In this document: one piece after another, positions 34,389 through 43,829 of the stretch
Layout: each line of letters starts with the position of its first letter
How positions within the stretch are numbered: position 1 is the stretch's first letter
Assembly (NCBI RefSeq): GCF_900112225.1
Contig: NZ_FOLD01000010.1
Span: 1-64,000 of the forward strand
Length of the DNA stretch: 64,000 bases
Reading direction: 5' to 3'
Origin: Massilia yuzhufengensis
Lineage (GTDB): Bacteria; Pseudomonadota; Gammaproteobacteria; Burkholderiales; Burkholderiaceae_D
Made by a program: the position numbers and the translations under genes
The notes under the pieces: model-generated
What the model saw: only the letters and a program-made list of their open reading frames with translations
Database searches by the model: none
Told to the model about the DNA's origin: nothing

Positions 34389-37100
34389 ATGGTTCACAAG
34401 TACATCCCAGCAACGACGGCTGCCATTGCACTGATGCTAGGGCAACAAGACGCACACGCACAGCAACCTGCTACGACTGGGGAACTAGTTCAAGGCGCAG
34501 GGATGGAACGTGTCCAGGTCACGGGCAGTCGGATCAATTTGCGGCAAGAGCAGATTTCGGGCGTCGGCCCGGTCACGGTGATCGACGCCGAAACAATCCA
34601 GCGCTCGGGCGCAATCTCGGTCGAGACGCTGCTGCAGCGCTTGCCGTCGTCCGCCGGCACGGCCGGCAGCCAGAGCAGCGCATACTGGACCAGCAACGGC
34701 TATGGGACGACCCAGGTGAACCTGCGCGGCCTCGGCATCGACCGTACCCTGGTCCTGCTCAACGGCAGGCGGGTGGTCTCGGGCGGTACCGGGGCGAACA
34801 GCTCGGTCGACCTGAACATGATCCCGGTCGCGATGATCGAGCGCATCGAAGTGCTGAAGGACGGCGCATCGGCAATCTACGGCGCCGACGCCGTGGCCGG
34901 TGTCGTCAACATCATTACCAAGAAAGCATTCGACGGCGTGGAAGCATCGGTCCGTTATGGCAAGACCGAAGAAGGCGATGGCGCCGAGAAGTCCGCCGAC
35001 ATCGTATGGGGGATGCGCAGCGACCGTGGATCGCTGATGGCATCCCTGAACTACTCCGAAAGCGAAGCAGTCAACCTGGCCTCGCGCGCGCCATGCGCGC
35101 TGTTCGAGGACGAGGGTGAACTTGTCTGCTCGGGCAGTTCGTCGACGATCGGCGGACGTGCACTGCTGGCAAACGGCCGTCGGGTCAACTTCAACCAGGA
35201 CCCCGGAGGAAATCCGCGCGGGTTCGAAACCTACAGCGCAGCCAAGCACGGCTATAACAGCAACCCCTATCTGAACGCGGTCAATCCGATCAAGAGGATC
35301 GGCCTCAGCACATTCGGGAACGTGCGCCTGAACGACAAGGTCGACCTGTTTACGGAACTGATGTTCACTAACCGTAAGTCGGAGCAATTGGCGACGCCAG
35401 GCGCCATCGGCGTCTACCGCCCGATCAGGATCGCAGCCAGCCACCCGACGAACCCGACTGGACAAGACCTCGTTCTCGAGCGGCGCCGGGTTGCCGAGGT
35501 GGGGCCGCGCTACTTCTTCCAGGAGACAAACACCTTCCGGGTGGTTGCTGGTCTCAAGGGGAATATCGCGAATACCTGGGACTGGTCTGCATCCGTGAAC
35601 TGGGGGCGGAATACCGGGGTTGACGGCATGACCAACATTATCAACCTCGACAGGGTCGATGCAACGCTCAATGCCGCCACCTGCGGCACCAGTCCGACCG
35701 CGGCGCCATGCGGGAACTACCTCGGCTACGGCAACCTTAGCCCAGCTGTGCTCGACTACATCCACTTCACGACGCGAGATCATGGCGGCAACGACCAGAA
35801 GAGCTTCAATGCCAGTGTCAGCGGAGAACTGTTCTCGCTGCCGGCAGGGCCGGTCGGCTTTGCCTCGGGCTTCGAATACCGCCGCGAAAAAGGCTGGCGC
35901 GATCCCGACAGCCTGATCGTGTCGGGTGCGGCCAATACCAACGCCATGGACCCGATTGCCGGCGAATACAGCGCACGCGAACTGTTCGCCGAACTGTCAG
36001 TCCCGCTGCTGGCGAAGCTGCCCATGGTCCAGTCGCTGGGCCTGAACGCGGCGGCGCGCTACTCCGACTACAGCCTGTTCGGCTCCCAGGCCACCTACAA
36101 GGTCGGCCTGGACTGGCAGATCATCCCGTCGCTGAAAATGCGCGCCAACCGGTCGACCGCCTTCCGTGTCCCGAACGTTCCCGAGCTGTTCGGCGGGGTT
36201 TCGGAAGGAAACCTGACGACGACCGATCCATGCAATAACTGGAACACGCTCGATCCGAATTCGGCGGTCTACAAGAATTGCCAGGCTCAGGGACTGCCCG
36301 CAGGCTTCAGGCAGTTTGGTCCTTCGATCCTGACCACGGGCGGCGGCAACCCGGACCTCGAGCCGGAAGAGGCCGACACGTTCACGGTGGGCGCGGTGTG
36401 GACGCCGTCGAAGTCGCTGACCCTGACGCTGGACTATTTCAACATCGAGATCGACAACGCGATCGAGACGGTGCCGGGCTCGACGAAACTCTCCGTCTGC
36501 TACAACTCGCCGGGCCTGAGCCACATCTTCTGCAGCCCGTCGAGCTTCACGCGCGATCCGCGTACGAAAGAGATCAACTTCCTGTCGTCGCAGCCCGCAA
36601 ACGCGGCCCAGCAGCGGGTTTCGGGGATCGACTTTGGCGCACTGTACGACTTTTCCCTGTACGGATGGACTTCGTCAGCCTCGCTTGACGTCTCGCGCCT
36701 GAACCGGTTCGATATCACGCCCTTCCCGGGCGGCGACGTGATCGAATATGCGGGCAAGATCACGGGTGGCCGCGGCAGCTATGCGAAATGGCGTTCAAGC
36801 GCATCGCTGACGGCAGCGAACGGGCCATGGTCGGGTTCCTATACCGTCCAGTACATCGGCAAGGCTGACGACATCAACGCAGCCCCGGCCGATATTGGCT
36901 CCCGTGCACCGAGCATCGCATATCATAACGCCAGTGTGAAATATGCCTTCAGCAAAGCAATGGCGGTCTCCTTCGGTGTGGACAATCTCTTCGACAAGCG
37001 TCCGCCGTACATCCAGAGCTGGACGGACGGGAACACCGACACGATGACCTACGACCTGCTCGGCCGCCGCTGGCACGTCCGCCTGGGCTACAAGTTCTAA
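34389..37100 (+). CDS. TonB-dependent outer-membrane receptor
   Basis: The 903-residue receptor has a signal peptide (to about residue 25), a plug domain (VQVTGSRINLRQEQISG to NIITKKAFDG, about 37-180) and a 22-strand barrel ending YDLLGRRWHVRLGYKF with terminal Phe. No N-terminal signalling extension is seen, so it acts in transport only. The ligand is unknown; TonB substrates are usually metal chelates or B12. Two PepSY membrane proteins, one with a reductase, follow on the same strand after a strong hairpin, suggesting uptake coupled to reduction of a metal chelate. This gene set is uncommon inside a copper detoxification island. Confidence 0.9.
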   Translation: MVHKYIPATTAAIALMLGQQDAHAQQPATTGELVQGAGMERVQVTGSRINLRQEQISGVGPVTVIDAETIQRSGAISVETLLQRLPSSAGTAGSQSSAYWTSNGYGTTQVNLRGLGIDRTLVLLNGRRVVSGGTGANSSVDLNMIPVAMIERIEVLKDGASAIYGADAVAGVVNIITKKAFDGVEASVRYGKTEEGDGAEKSADIVWGMRSDRGSLMASLNYSESEAVNLASRAPCALFEDEGELVCSGSSSTIGGRALLANGRRVNFNQDPGGNPRGFETYSAAKHGYNSNPYLNAVNPIKRIGLSTFGNVRLNDKVDLFTELMFTNRKSEQLATPGAIGVYRPIRIAASHPTNPTGQDLVLERRRVAEVGPRYFFQETNTFRVVAGLKGNIANTWDWSASVNWGRNTGVDGMTNIINLDRVDATLNAATCGTSPTAAPCGNYLGYGNLSPAVLDYIHFTTRDHGGNDQKSFNASVSGELFSLPAGPVGFASGFEYRREKGWRDPDSLIVSGAANTNAMDPIAGEYSARELFAELSVPLLAKLPMVQSLGLNAAARYSDYSLFGSQATYKVGLDWQIIPSLKMRANRSTAFRVPNVPELFGGVSEGNLTTTDPCNNWNTLDPNSAVYKNCQAQGLPAGFRQFGPSILTTGGGNPDLEPEEADTFTVGAVWTPSKSLTLTLDYFNIEIDNAIETVPGSTKLSVCYNSPGLSHIFCSPSSFTRDPRTKEINFLSSQPANAAQQRVSGIDFGALYDFSLYGWTSSASLDVSRLNRFDITPFPGGDVIEYAGKITGGRGSYAKWRSSASLTAANGPWSGSYTVQYIGKADDINAAPADIGSRAPSIAYHNASVKYAFSKAMAVSFGVDNLFDKRPPYIQSWTDGNTDTMTYDLLGRRWHVRLGYKF

Positions 37101-37122
37101 GCGGCTCATCCTGTCCATTCGT

Positions 37123-37149
37123 AGCCCGGCCTGTCTCGCAGGCCGGGCT
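37123..37149 (+). terminator. Strong GC-rich hairpin between the TonB receptor and PepSY genes
   Basis: AGCCCGGCCTG pairs perfectly with CAGGCCGGGCT around a 5-base loop, 22 bases after the receptor stop. There is no T-run, so it may weaken rather than end transcription, or stabilise the receptor mRNA. Confidence 0.6.
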
Positions 37150-37160
37150 GACTCAACTCA

Positions 37161-37871
37161 TTGTCGAAATATATGCAACTAGCTTTCTGGGTGCGCCGCG
37201 CCCATAAATGGATCGGACTGCTGATCGGCGTGCAGGCGCTGCTGTGGATGATCAGCGGCCTGTACATGGTCGTCGTGCCTCTTGAGGTCATCCACGGAGA
37301 CCATCTCGCCCATGTCCCGACCGAACGCCTCAACCCCTCGGCCAGCCGCATCACACAGGCACAACTGCACGAAAGCCATCCCGGCATTACTTCCATCCGG
37401 CTGAAAGTGCTGCTCGGGAAAGAGGTCTACGAGATCAAGCAGGACAAGAAGGTCAGCTTGGTCGATGCCGTCAGCGGCAAGACCATCAGCCCGCTTGACC
37501 GGGACAGCATCATCGCGCTGGCCGACGCGGCGTACGTCGGCGAGGGCAGCATCCGCAGCATCGAATGGATCACCAAAGCGCCGCAGGAAGTGGGCGCCCG
37601 GCCGGTTCCCCTCTGGGCCGTACATTACGACGACGTGGATCCGGGCAGCAGCACCCTGTATTTCTCCCCATTCTCCGGCGACCTGGTCGCTAGGCGTCAC
37701 GAACTGTGGCGATGGTTCGATTTCCTGTGGATGTTCCACATCATGGATTACGAGGAGCGTGAGGACGTCAACAATACCCTGCTGCGCGTTGCGTCCATCA
37801 CCGGCCTGGCCTTTGCACTGAGCGGCGCCTGGCTACTCTTCTACAGCTTCCAGCGCAGGAGGCAGGCATGA
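37161..37871 (+). CDS. PepSY-domain inner-membrane protein
   Basis: The 236-residue protein begins with a membrane helix (VRRAHKWIGLLIGVQALLWMISGLYM), has a periplasmic PepSY-like region in the middle (AQLHESHPGITSIRLKVLLG), and ends with a second membrane helix (TGLAFALSGAWLLFYSF). His residues in RRAHKWIG and MFHIMDYEER lie at membrane edges and could bind haem or metal, as in PepSY_TM reductases. The start may be the TTG at 37161 or the ATG at 37173; neither has a good ribosome binding site. Its stop overlaps the next gene by 4 bases, and the two proteins resemble each other over the whole length. Confidence 0.82.
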   Translation: MSKYMQLAFWVRRAHKWIGLLIGVQALLWMISGLYMVVVPLEVIHGDHLAHVPTERLNPSASRITQAQLHESHPGITSIRLKVLLGKEVYEIKQDKKVSLVDAVSGKTISPLDRDSIIALADAAYVGEGSIRSIEWITKAPQEVGARPVPLWAVHYDDVDPGSSTLYFSPFSGDLVARRHELWRWFDFLWMFHIMDYEEREDVNNTLLRVASITGLAFALSGAWLLFYSFQRRRQA

Positions 37872-39670
37872 GCCCATGGATGAGAAGGCTTCACAAGTGG
37901 GTAGGGCTGCTTCTTGCGATCCAGTTCGTACTGTGGATGTCGAGCGGCGTGGTCATGAGCCTGCTCGATGCGAAAAAGGTGCAGGGCCGCGAGTACCGTA
38001 TCAAGCCGCAGGCAGCGCCCGAATGGCCGCGCAACGTGCTCGCGCCCGACGCGGTCCTTGCAGCCAGCGCAGGTAAGGTCATGGCAATCACCTCGGGCTG
38101 GCTGCTCGACCGGCCTGTGTACCGGCTGCAGGGCGACAAGCGCAGCTGGCTGGTCGATGCCAGTGACGGGCGCAGCGTGTCCATCGACGGCGCACTCGCG
38201 CGGACGATCGCAAGCGCATCGTATTCCGGCAGCGGCAAGGCAGGCACGCCGCGCCTGCTCAACTACACCCTGGAGACCCGCGCACACAAGGAGCCGGTGT
38301 GGCGGGTGGATTTCAATGACGAGGACGAGACGGCCGTGTACGTGTCCAGCGTTTCAGGCAATGTGCTGGAACACCGGAACAATACCTGGCGCCTGTTCGA
38401 CTTCTTCTGGATGCTCCACATCATGGACTACAGCGAGCGTACGGACTTCAACAACTTGCTGCTCGTCTCAAGCGCGATCGGCGGGCTGTGGATGGCACTG
38501 ACTGGCGTCTGGCTCCTGTTTGCGAGTGTGCGACTGGCGGAGTTCGTGCCGACGCGCTTGCGCCAGCGCCGCAGCGTCAACCTGCTGGGTAGCGGTGGAC
38601 AGGTCGCGCGTTCAGTCGACGCCGCCAAAGGCGACACGGTGTTCCGTGCACTGGCGCGCTCAGGGCTGCAGCTGCCGTCGAACTGTGGCGGCGGGCAGAG
38701 CTGCGGGCTATGTGAAGTACGCTGTGTCGACAAGGTGCCGGAGCCTACCGCGGCCGACCGGGCGCTGCTTTCACCCGCGAAGCTCGAGGCGGGATACCGG
38801 CTGGCGTGCGGCCTTCCGGTCACGCGCAGCCTCGACATCGATGTCGGCGATACGCTTGCCCTCGCAACCGAGTATGCTGCGACGGTCACCAGCGTGCGGG
38901 CGGTGACGCCGTTCCTGCGCGAGGTCACGGTACGGCCGCAAGTCCCCCTCGGGTGCCGGCCTGGCGCGTATGTACAGGTGCATGTGCCGGCCTATGCACA
39001 CGACGCCAGCCACATCGAGGTGCCGGATCATCACCGCGACGACTGGAATAACGTCGGTGTACTGGGGCGGCTGGCGAACGACGCACCTCTACGCAGGTCT
39101 TACTCGGTCGCAGTACCTACCGAATGCTCAGACGGCCAGATTGTCTTCCTCGTGCGGTTCATGCCGGGAGAACGGCCGGGCAGGGGATCGAGCTACATGT
39201 ACACGCTAAAGCCTGGCGACACGGTGTCGTTCAGCGGGCCATTTGGTGACTTCGCGCTCAAGCCAGGCGCGCGCGAAAAAGTGTTCATCGGTGGCGGCGC
39301 CGGCATGGCCCCACTGCGCGCCATGATCCACGAGCTTCTCGCAAAGGGTGCGAGCGAACCAATCCACTTCTGGTATGGCGCACGCAGCATTCGCGACGCT
39401 CCCTACCTGGACGAGATGCATGCGTTTGCCGATAAACACTCCAACTTCCACTGGCATCTGGTTTTTTCGGAGGAGGCCGGGCAGCCCCCTCATCGTAGCG
39501 GACTGGTGCACGAGGCAGTCAGGAATGAGCTTCTGCACACGCACTCCGACATCGGTACGCTCGAGTTCTATGTTTGTGGGCCGCCGGCGATGCTGTCTGC
39601 TACCCGCGCGATGCTGCGCGATCTTGCCGTGGACGAGTCAAAGGTCGCTTTCGACGACTTCAAAATCTGA
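37868..39670 (+). CDS. PepSY membrane protein fused to a 2Fe-2S/FAD/NAD reductase (NqrF-like)
   Basis: The 600-residue fusion has an N-terminal PepSY-type membrane module (about residues 1-225; RRLHKWVGLLLAIQF...MLHIMDYSERTDF). A plant-type ferredoxin domain follows, with CGGGQSCGLC and a later Cys in RLACGLPV. A ferredoxin-NAD reductase domain ends it, with the FAD motif RRSYSV, the nucleotide loop GGGAGMAPLRAM and the C-terminal FYVCGPPAML. This layout can pass electrons from NAD(P)H through FAD and FeS toward the membrane. The fused membrane module suggests reduction of a periplasmic metal chelate. It is coupled to the preceding gene by an ATGA overlap. Confidence 0.9.
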   Translation: MSPWMRRLHKWVGLLLAIQFVLWMSSGVVMSLLDAKKVQGREYRIKPQAAPEWPRNVLAPDAVLAASAGKVMAITSGWLLDRPVYRLQGDKRSWLVDASDGRSVSIDGALARTIASASYSGSGKAGTPRLLNYTLETRAHKEPVWRVDFNDEDETAVYVSSVSGNVLEHRNNTWRLFDFFWMLHIMDYSERTDFNNLLLVSSAIGGLWMALTGVWLLFASVRLAEFVPTRLRQRRSVNLLGSGGQVARSVDAAKGDTVFRALARSGLQLPSNCGGGQSCGLCEVRCVDKVPEPTAADRALLSPAKLEAGYRLACGLPVTRSLDIDVGDTLALATEYAATVTSVRAVTPFLREVTVRPQVPLGCRPGAYVQVHVPAYAHDASHIEVPDHHRDDWNNVGVLGRLANDAPLRRSYSVAVPTECSDGQIVFLVRFMPGERPGRGSSYMYTLKPGDTVSFSGPFGDFALKPGAREKVFIGGGAGMAPLRAMIHELLAKGASEPIHFWYGARSIRDAPYLDEMHAFADKHSNFHWHLVFSEEAGQPPHRSGLVHEAVRNELLHTHSDIGTLEFYVCGPPAMLSATRAMLRDLAVDESKVAFDDFKI

Positions 39671-39677
39671 ATAGTGC

Positions 39678-39708
39678 TTGACCTTGTCATCATGGGAAGG
39701 TTTACAGT
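39678..39708 (+). promoter_or_regulatory. CueR-type promoter of copZ
   Basis: -35 TTGACC and -10 TACAGT are 19 bp apart, with an imperfect dyad (ACCTTG...GGAAGGT) in between, as in CueR-controlled promoters. It shares TTGACC and AAGGTTTACAGT with the element at 40214-40244. Confidence 0.9.
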
Positions 39709-39740
39709 GAAGGCTCAATTTAGCCAAGGGAGGTAGCAGC

Positions 39741-39947
39741 ATGTATGAATTGCAAGTTGAAGGCATGACCTGTGGCGGTTGCGCCAATAGTGTCAAGAGG
39801 TCGGTGCAAGCGGTCGATGGCAATGCGAAGGTGGACGTTGACCTGGGCAGCAAGAAAGTCCGGATTGACACCAGCGCCGATATCGACAAGGTAAAGGCGG
39901 CCGTCGTAGAGGCGGGATATCCCGTCACTGCAAGCGCACGCGTATGA
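39741..39947 (+). CDS. copZ: Copper chaperone CopZ (HMA domain)
   Basis: The 68-residue single HMA-domain protein has the Cu+ site EGMTCGGCANS (Cys11, Cys14). It carries Cu+ in the cytosol to the P1B-ATPase and the regulator. GGGAGG lies 8 bases before the ATG, and a CueR-type promoter lies at 39678-39708. It is separately transcribed from the ATPase 330 bases downstream, which has its own copy of the promoter. Confidence 0.94.
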   Translation: MYELQVEGMTCGGCANSVKRSVQAVDGNAKVDVDLGSKKVRIDTSADIDKVKAAVVEAGYPVTASARV

Positions 39948-40278
39948 CGTAGACAATAGGATGGCGATTGCGACACCTTTTCTGCCCGGTGTCCAATCGC
40001 ATCCATTCCCAAGCCGACGTCGCTGCATGGCGTCGCTTTATCGACACGGTAAGGTGCACGGTGTCGAATCCGGTATATCTGCACCTCATCTACAGCCCGC
40101 CATTCACGCTGCTCCACGGGAGGCCAGGCGCCTCGCCGGTTTTCTCCCATCCCGACAGTCTTTCATCTTCGGGTGGCCGGACAAGGCGGTATCGCCAGTT
40201 CTCCCGGAGATGCTTGACCTTCCCATGATGGAAAGGTTTACAGTAATCGTATCTTGAACGCATTGTAGAGAGCCACCA
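39948..40278. other. Intergenic stretch between copZ and the copper ATPase
   Basis: About 330 bases without a gene I can support. It ends with the CueR-type promoter at 40214-40244. The repeated promoter segment on either side of copZ could have arisen by duplication. Confidence 0.6.
40214..40244 (+). promoter_or_regulatory. CueR-type promoter of the copper ATPase
   Basis: -35 TTGACC and -10 TACAGT are separated by 19 bp containing the dyad ACCTTCC...GGAAAGGT. The start codon of the ATPase is 35 bases downstream. Confidence 0.93.
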
Positions 40279-42774
40279 ATGAGCATTCCAAACAAACAGC
40301 CCGCCGGCAGCGGCGCATTACCCATCAGTCTACGGATCGAGGGCATGACCTGCGCTTCCTGTGTGGGCCGCGTGGAGGCCGCGCTTCGGAAAGTCCAGGG
40401 CGTCGGCAGCGTCGCGGTCAACCTCGCGACGGAGCGGGCTGAAATACGGCCAAGCGGAGACGGCGCGGTGGACCGTACAGCCCTGGTCCAGGCAATCGAG
40501 AAGGCCGGATACGATGTTCCCGCCCAGACAATCGAATTGTCTGTCGAGGGCATGACCTGCGCATCTTGTGTCGGGCGGGTCGAACGAGCCCTTAACGCAG
40601 TGCCGGGTGTGAGCCAAGCCACGGTGAACCTGGCAACCGAACGTGCGACGGTACGCGGCGTGGCGGCGACCGAAGCGCTGCTGGCGGCTATCGGCAAGGC
40701 GGGGTATGAAGCCAAGCTTCTCGATGCAAGCACCCGCTCCAGCGGTGATGACGGCGAGGCCAAAAAGGATGCCGAACGTCTGGCACTCAAGCGCGACCTG
40801 CTGCTTGCTTCCGCTCTTGCGCTACCGGTCTTCGTCCTCGAGATGGGCTCGCACCTGATCCCGTCTATGCATCACTGGGTCATGGAGAACGTCGGTCAAG
40901 GGCCGAGCTGGTACCTGCAGTTCGTACTGACATCACTGGTGTTGTTCATTCCCGGCCGTCGCTTCTACACCAAAGGCTTTCCTGCACTACTGCGGCTGGC
41001 ACCGGACATGAATTCGCTTGTGGCGGTGGGTACCCTGGCGGCATACGCATATTCGGTCGTCACCACCTTCCTGCCGCGCCTGCTCCCAGCGGGCACCGTG
41101 AACGTCTATTACGAAGCAGCGGCTGTGATCGTGGCGCTGATCCTGTTAGGCCGATTTCTGGAAGCCCAGGCAAAGGGCCGTACGTCGCAAGCCATCCAAC
41201 GATTGGTCGGGCTGCAGGCAAAAGTGGCCCATGTGGTACGCGGCGGCCGTGCAGTGGACATACCTGTCGCCGATGTGATCGCCGGCGATATCGTAGAGGT
41301 GCGCCCGGGCGAACGCATTCCGGTCGATGGGGAGGTGATTGAGGGCGACAGCTACGTGGACGAGTCCATGATCACCGGTGAACCTGTCCCGGTCAGAAAG
41401 GTGCATGGCAGGGCCGTAGTCGGTGGCACGGTCAACCAGAAGGGCGCCTTTACCCTGCGCGCCACGGCCGTGGGTGGACAGACCGTCCTGGCGCAGATCA
41501 TTCGCCTGGTGGAGCAGGCGCAGGGCTCCAAGCTGCCGATCCAGGCGGTCGTTGACAAGGTCACGATGTGGTTCGTGCCTGCAGTGATGGCTGCGGCCTC
41601 CGTCACATTCCTGATCTGGCTCGTTTTCGGGCCGTCGCCAGCCCTGAGCTTCGCCCTGGTGAACGCCGTGGCGGTGCTCATCATCGCCTGTCCTTGCGCG
41701 ATGGGGCTGGCGACGCCGACCTCCATCATGGTCGGTACCGGACGCGGAGCAGAACTGGGCGTGCTGTTTCGTAAGGGCGAGGCATTGCAGCTCCTGAAGG
41801 ACGCAAAGGTCGTCGCAGTAGACAAAACCGGCACGCTGACCGAAGGGCGCCCCGCGCTGACTGACCTGGAAGTTGGCACGGGCTTCGAGCGCGCGCAGGT
41901 ACTGGCAAGCATTGCAGCCGTGGAGTCGCGTTCCGAACATCCGATTGCGCGTGCAATCGTCGAGGCTGCTGAGCAAGAGGGCATCGCGCTTCCGGCGCTT
42001 ACTGGGTTCGAATCGACTACCGGCATGGGTGTACGTGCACTGGTGGATGGGGTGCGCGTGGAAGTGGGAGCGGACCGGTACATGCGCTCGCTCGGTCTGG
42101 ATGTGGGAAGCTTCGAGCCAACGGCCGCGCGACTCGGGAAAGAAGGGAAGTCGCCGCTGTACGCGGCAATCGATGGCCGCCTGGCCGCCATTGTCGCCGT
42201 GGCCGACCCGATCAAGGCCGATACACCCACTGCCATCGCTGCCCTGCATCGTCTGGGGCTCAAGGTCGCGATGATTACTGGCGATAACGAGCGCACCGCT
42301 CGCGCGATTGCGGCGCGCCTCGGTATCGACGAGGTCGTGGCTGAAGTACTGCCCGAGGGTAAGGTGGACGCGGTCAAGCGACTCAAGGCCGAACATGGCT
42401 CCGTCGCGTTCGTGGGTGACGGCATCAACGATGCGCCCGCGCTGGCCGAGGCTGACGTCGGCCTGGCAATCGGCACTGGTACCGATGTCGCGGTAGAAGC
42501 AGCCGACGTGGTACTGATGTCAGGCAGCCTGCAGGGCGTTCCTAATGCGATCGCGCTCTCGAAAGCGACCATTGGCAACATACGCCAGAACTTGTTCTGG
42601 GCGTTTGCCTATAACGTTGCCCTGATCCCGGTGGCGGCGGGCATGTTGTATCCAGCGTATGGCGTGCTGCTGTCGCCCGTGTTTGCTGCCGGGGCGATGG
42701 CATTGTCCAGCGTATTCGTCCTTGGCAATGCCTTGCGGCTGCGCGGGTTCAATCCGCCCTTGAATGATGAGTGA
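40279..42774 (+). CDS. copA: Cu+-exporting P1B-type ATPase
   Basis: The 831-residue ATPase exports Cu+ (and usually Ag+) from the cytosol to the periplasm. Two N-terminal HMA domains carry GMTCASC (Cys25/28 and Cys94/97). The transport site is [11 protein letters not shown] in helix 6 (about residue 470). The phosphorylation motif DKTGTLTEG starts near residue 515, and SEHPIARAI and [16 protein letters not shown] complete the ATP-binding domain. It is intact and lies 15 bases before cueR. Its name is shared with, but it is unrelated to, the oxidase CopA at 30375. Confidence 0.97.
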   Translation: MSIPNKQPAGSGALPISLRIEGMTCASCVGRVEAALRKVQGVGSVAVNLATERAEIRPSGDGAVDRTALVQAIEKAGYDVPAQTIELSVEGMTCASCVGRVERALNAVPGVSQATVNLATERATVRGVAATEALLAAIGKAGYEAKLLDASTRSSGDDGEAKKDAERLALKRDLLLASALALPVFVLEMGSHLIPSMHHWVMENVGQGPSWYLQFVLTSLVLFIPGRRFYTKGFPALLRLAPDMNSLVAVGTLAAYAYSVVTTFLPRLLPAGTVNVYYEAAAVIVALILLGRFLEAQAKGRTSQAIQRLVGLQAKVAHVVRGGRAVDIPVADVIAGDIVEVRPGERIPVDGEVIEGDSYVDESMITGEPVPVRKVHGRAVVGGTVNQKGAFTLRATAVGGQTVLAQIIRLVEQAQGSKLPIQAVVDKVTMWFVPAVMAAASVTFLIWLVFGPSPALSFALVNAVAVLIIACPCAMGLATPTSIMVGTGRGAELGVLFRKGEALQLLKDAKVVAVDKTGTLTEGRPALTDLEVGTGFERAQVLASIAAVESRSEHPIARAIVEAAEQEGIALPALTGFESTTGMGVRALVDGVRVEVGADRYMRSLGLDVGSFEPTAARLGKEGKSPLYAAIDGRLAAIVAVADPIKADTPTAIAALHRLGLKVAMITGDNERTARAIAARLGIDEVVAEVLPEGKVDAVKRLKAEHGSVAFVGDGINDAPALAEADVGLAIGTGTDVAVEAADVVLMSGSLQGVPNAIALSKATIGNIRQNLFWAFAYNVALIPVAAGMLYPAYGVLLSPVFAAGAMALSSVFVLGNALRLRGFNPPLNDE

Positions 42775-42789
42775 TATTGGAGACAGCAC

Positions 42790-43254
42790 ATGAATATCGG
42801 TGAAGCATCGAAGGCATCTGGCGTGTCGGCCAAGATGATCCGCTACTACGAAGAGATCGCGTTGATACCGCATGCGGCGCGCAGCGAGTCGGGTTACCGG
42901 GCGTACACCGGTAGTGACATGCACCGCCTGCGCTTCATCCGGCGCGCCCGAGACCTCGGCTTTTCTGTAGCGGAGATCGGCGAACTGCTCAGTTTGTGGG
43001 ATGACCGGTCGCGACAGAGTGCTGACGTGAAACGGCTTGCACAGTCGCATATCGCTGACCTGGAAGAGCGGATCAGGAACCTGCGTCAGATGGCCGATAC
43101 CTTGAAGGAGCTCAGCGACTGTTGCGTAGGAGACGAACGGCCGGACTGTCCGATCCTGGCCACGCTGGAAGATCCGGAAGAGGTGGGAGAAGAACGGGCG
43201 GCGCACGCAGCAAGTCCCGCGCGCCGCGGGCTACGAGGCAAGGCGCCGGCTTAA
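42790..43254 (+). CDS. cueR: Copper-responsive MerR-family regulator CueR
   Basis: The 154-residue regulator has the MerR-family HTH (MNIGEASKASGVSAKMIRYYEEIALI). Its Cu+ loop holds Cys112 and Cys120 (CCVGDERPDCPI) with Ser77, the residues that define monovalent Cu+/Ag+ sensors of the CueR type. It has a C-terminal extension of about 20 residues (EEVGEERAAHAASPARRG). It follows the ATPase on the same strand and should act on the two stretched promoters at 39678 and 40214. Confidence 0.95.
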   Translation: MNIGEASKASGVSAKMIRYYEEIALIPHAARSESGYRAYTGSDMHRLRFIRRARDLGFSVAEIGELLSLWDDRSRQSADVKRLAQSHIADLEERIRNLRQMADTLKELSDCCVGDERPDCPILATLEDPEEVGEERAAHAASPARRGLRGKAPA

Positions 43255-43358
43255 GGTTTAGCCAAGCGCCTTGCAGGGATAACTGTTAGAAGAGTCAACC
43301 AACCGCTGCAGCGCAAGCTTCGTCCCATACCGTTGCAGTAGAGCCGGAAGAATGCTGA

Positions 43359-43802
43359 TTACTTCGCCTTCCGAGACGACCAGTGCACGTGAACGATCGC
43401 CCATGTGTCGCCACGCTTCTCCAGCACTGCCGTTCCGGTACCGAAAGCGTGTACCGGCTTGCCGCGCGATGTCCCGGTGGTTTCCGTCTCCTCCCAGACC
43501 ACAGCAGTCTTGCCGTCGATGCGCTCGGTTTGCTTGAGCACCTTGCGAGTCGACGACTTCGCGAACTCCATGTCGCCGCCCAGATGGTGACTTGCATACT
43601 CGTCGCGCGAGCGTTCGACGTAACCAGCTTCATAGATTGCAATCTCGGGTGCCAGCAGGCTGAGGGCCTTCGCTCTATCGCCGGCCACCAGCGCGTCGTG
43701 AAACGCGGCTAGAGCTTCCTTTGGTGAAGCCGCCAAGCTGGCGGCCGAGGTGGCGGCCAGAATGCCCGCCAGTGCCAATTGTCTCAGGGATGTCCTTGTC
43801 AT
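43359..43802 (-). CDS. Secreted NTF2-like (DUF4440/SnoaL-type) protein
   Basis: The 147-residue protein has a signal peptide (to about residue 25, SLAASP) and an NTF2-like cone fold pattern (EALAAFHDALVAGDRAKAL ... GTAVLEKRGDTWAIVHVHWSSR). Members bind or turn over small molecules; no catalytic pair can be named here. It is the last gene of the minus-strand copper operon, 27 bases after copD. A protein of the same broad fold is encoded at 53308-53736. Confidence 0.8.
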   Translation of the reverse strand: MTRTSLRQLALAGILAATSAASLAASPKEALAAFHDALVAGDRAKALSLLAPEIAIYEAGYVERSRDEYASHHLGGDMEFAKSSTRKVLKQTERIDGKTAVVWEETETTGTSRGKPVHAFGTGTAVLEKRGDTWAIVHVHWSSRKAK

Positions 43803-43829
43803 TGTTTTTCCTTTGATTGAGTGAAGTGT

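Noticed and set aside
39961..40257. 98-codon plus frame between copZ and the ATPase
   Set aside because: It runs through the CueR-type promoter and has no ribosome binding site.
41146..42581. Two long minus-strand frames opposite the copper ATPase
   Set aside because: Antisense shadows of a strongly supported P1B-ATPase; composition is Arg/Ser/Ala-rich with no motif.
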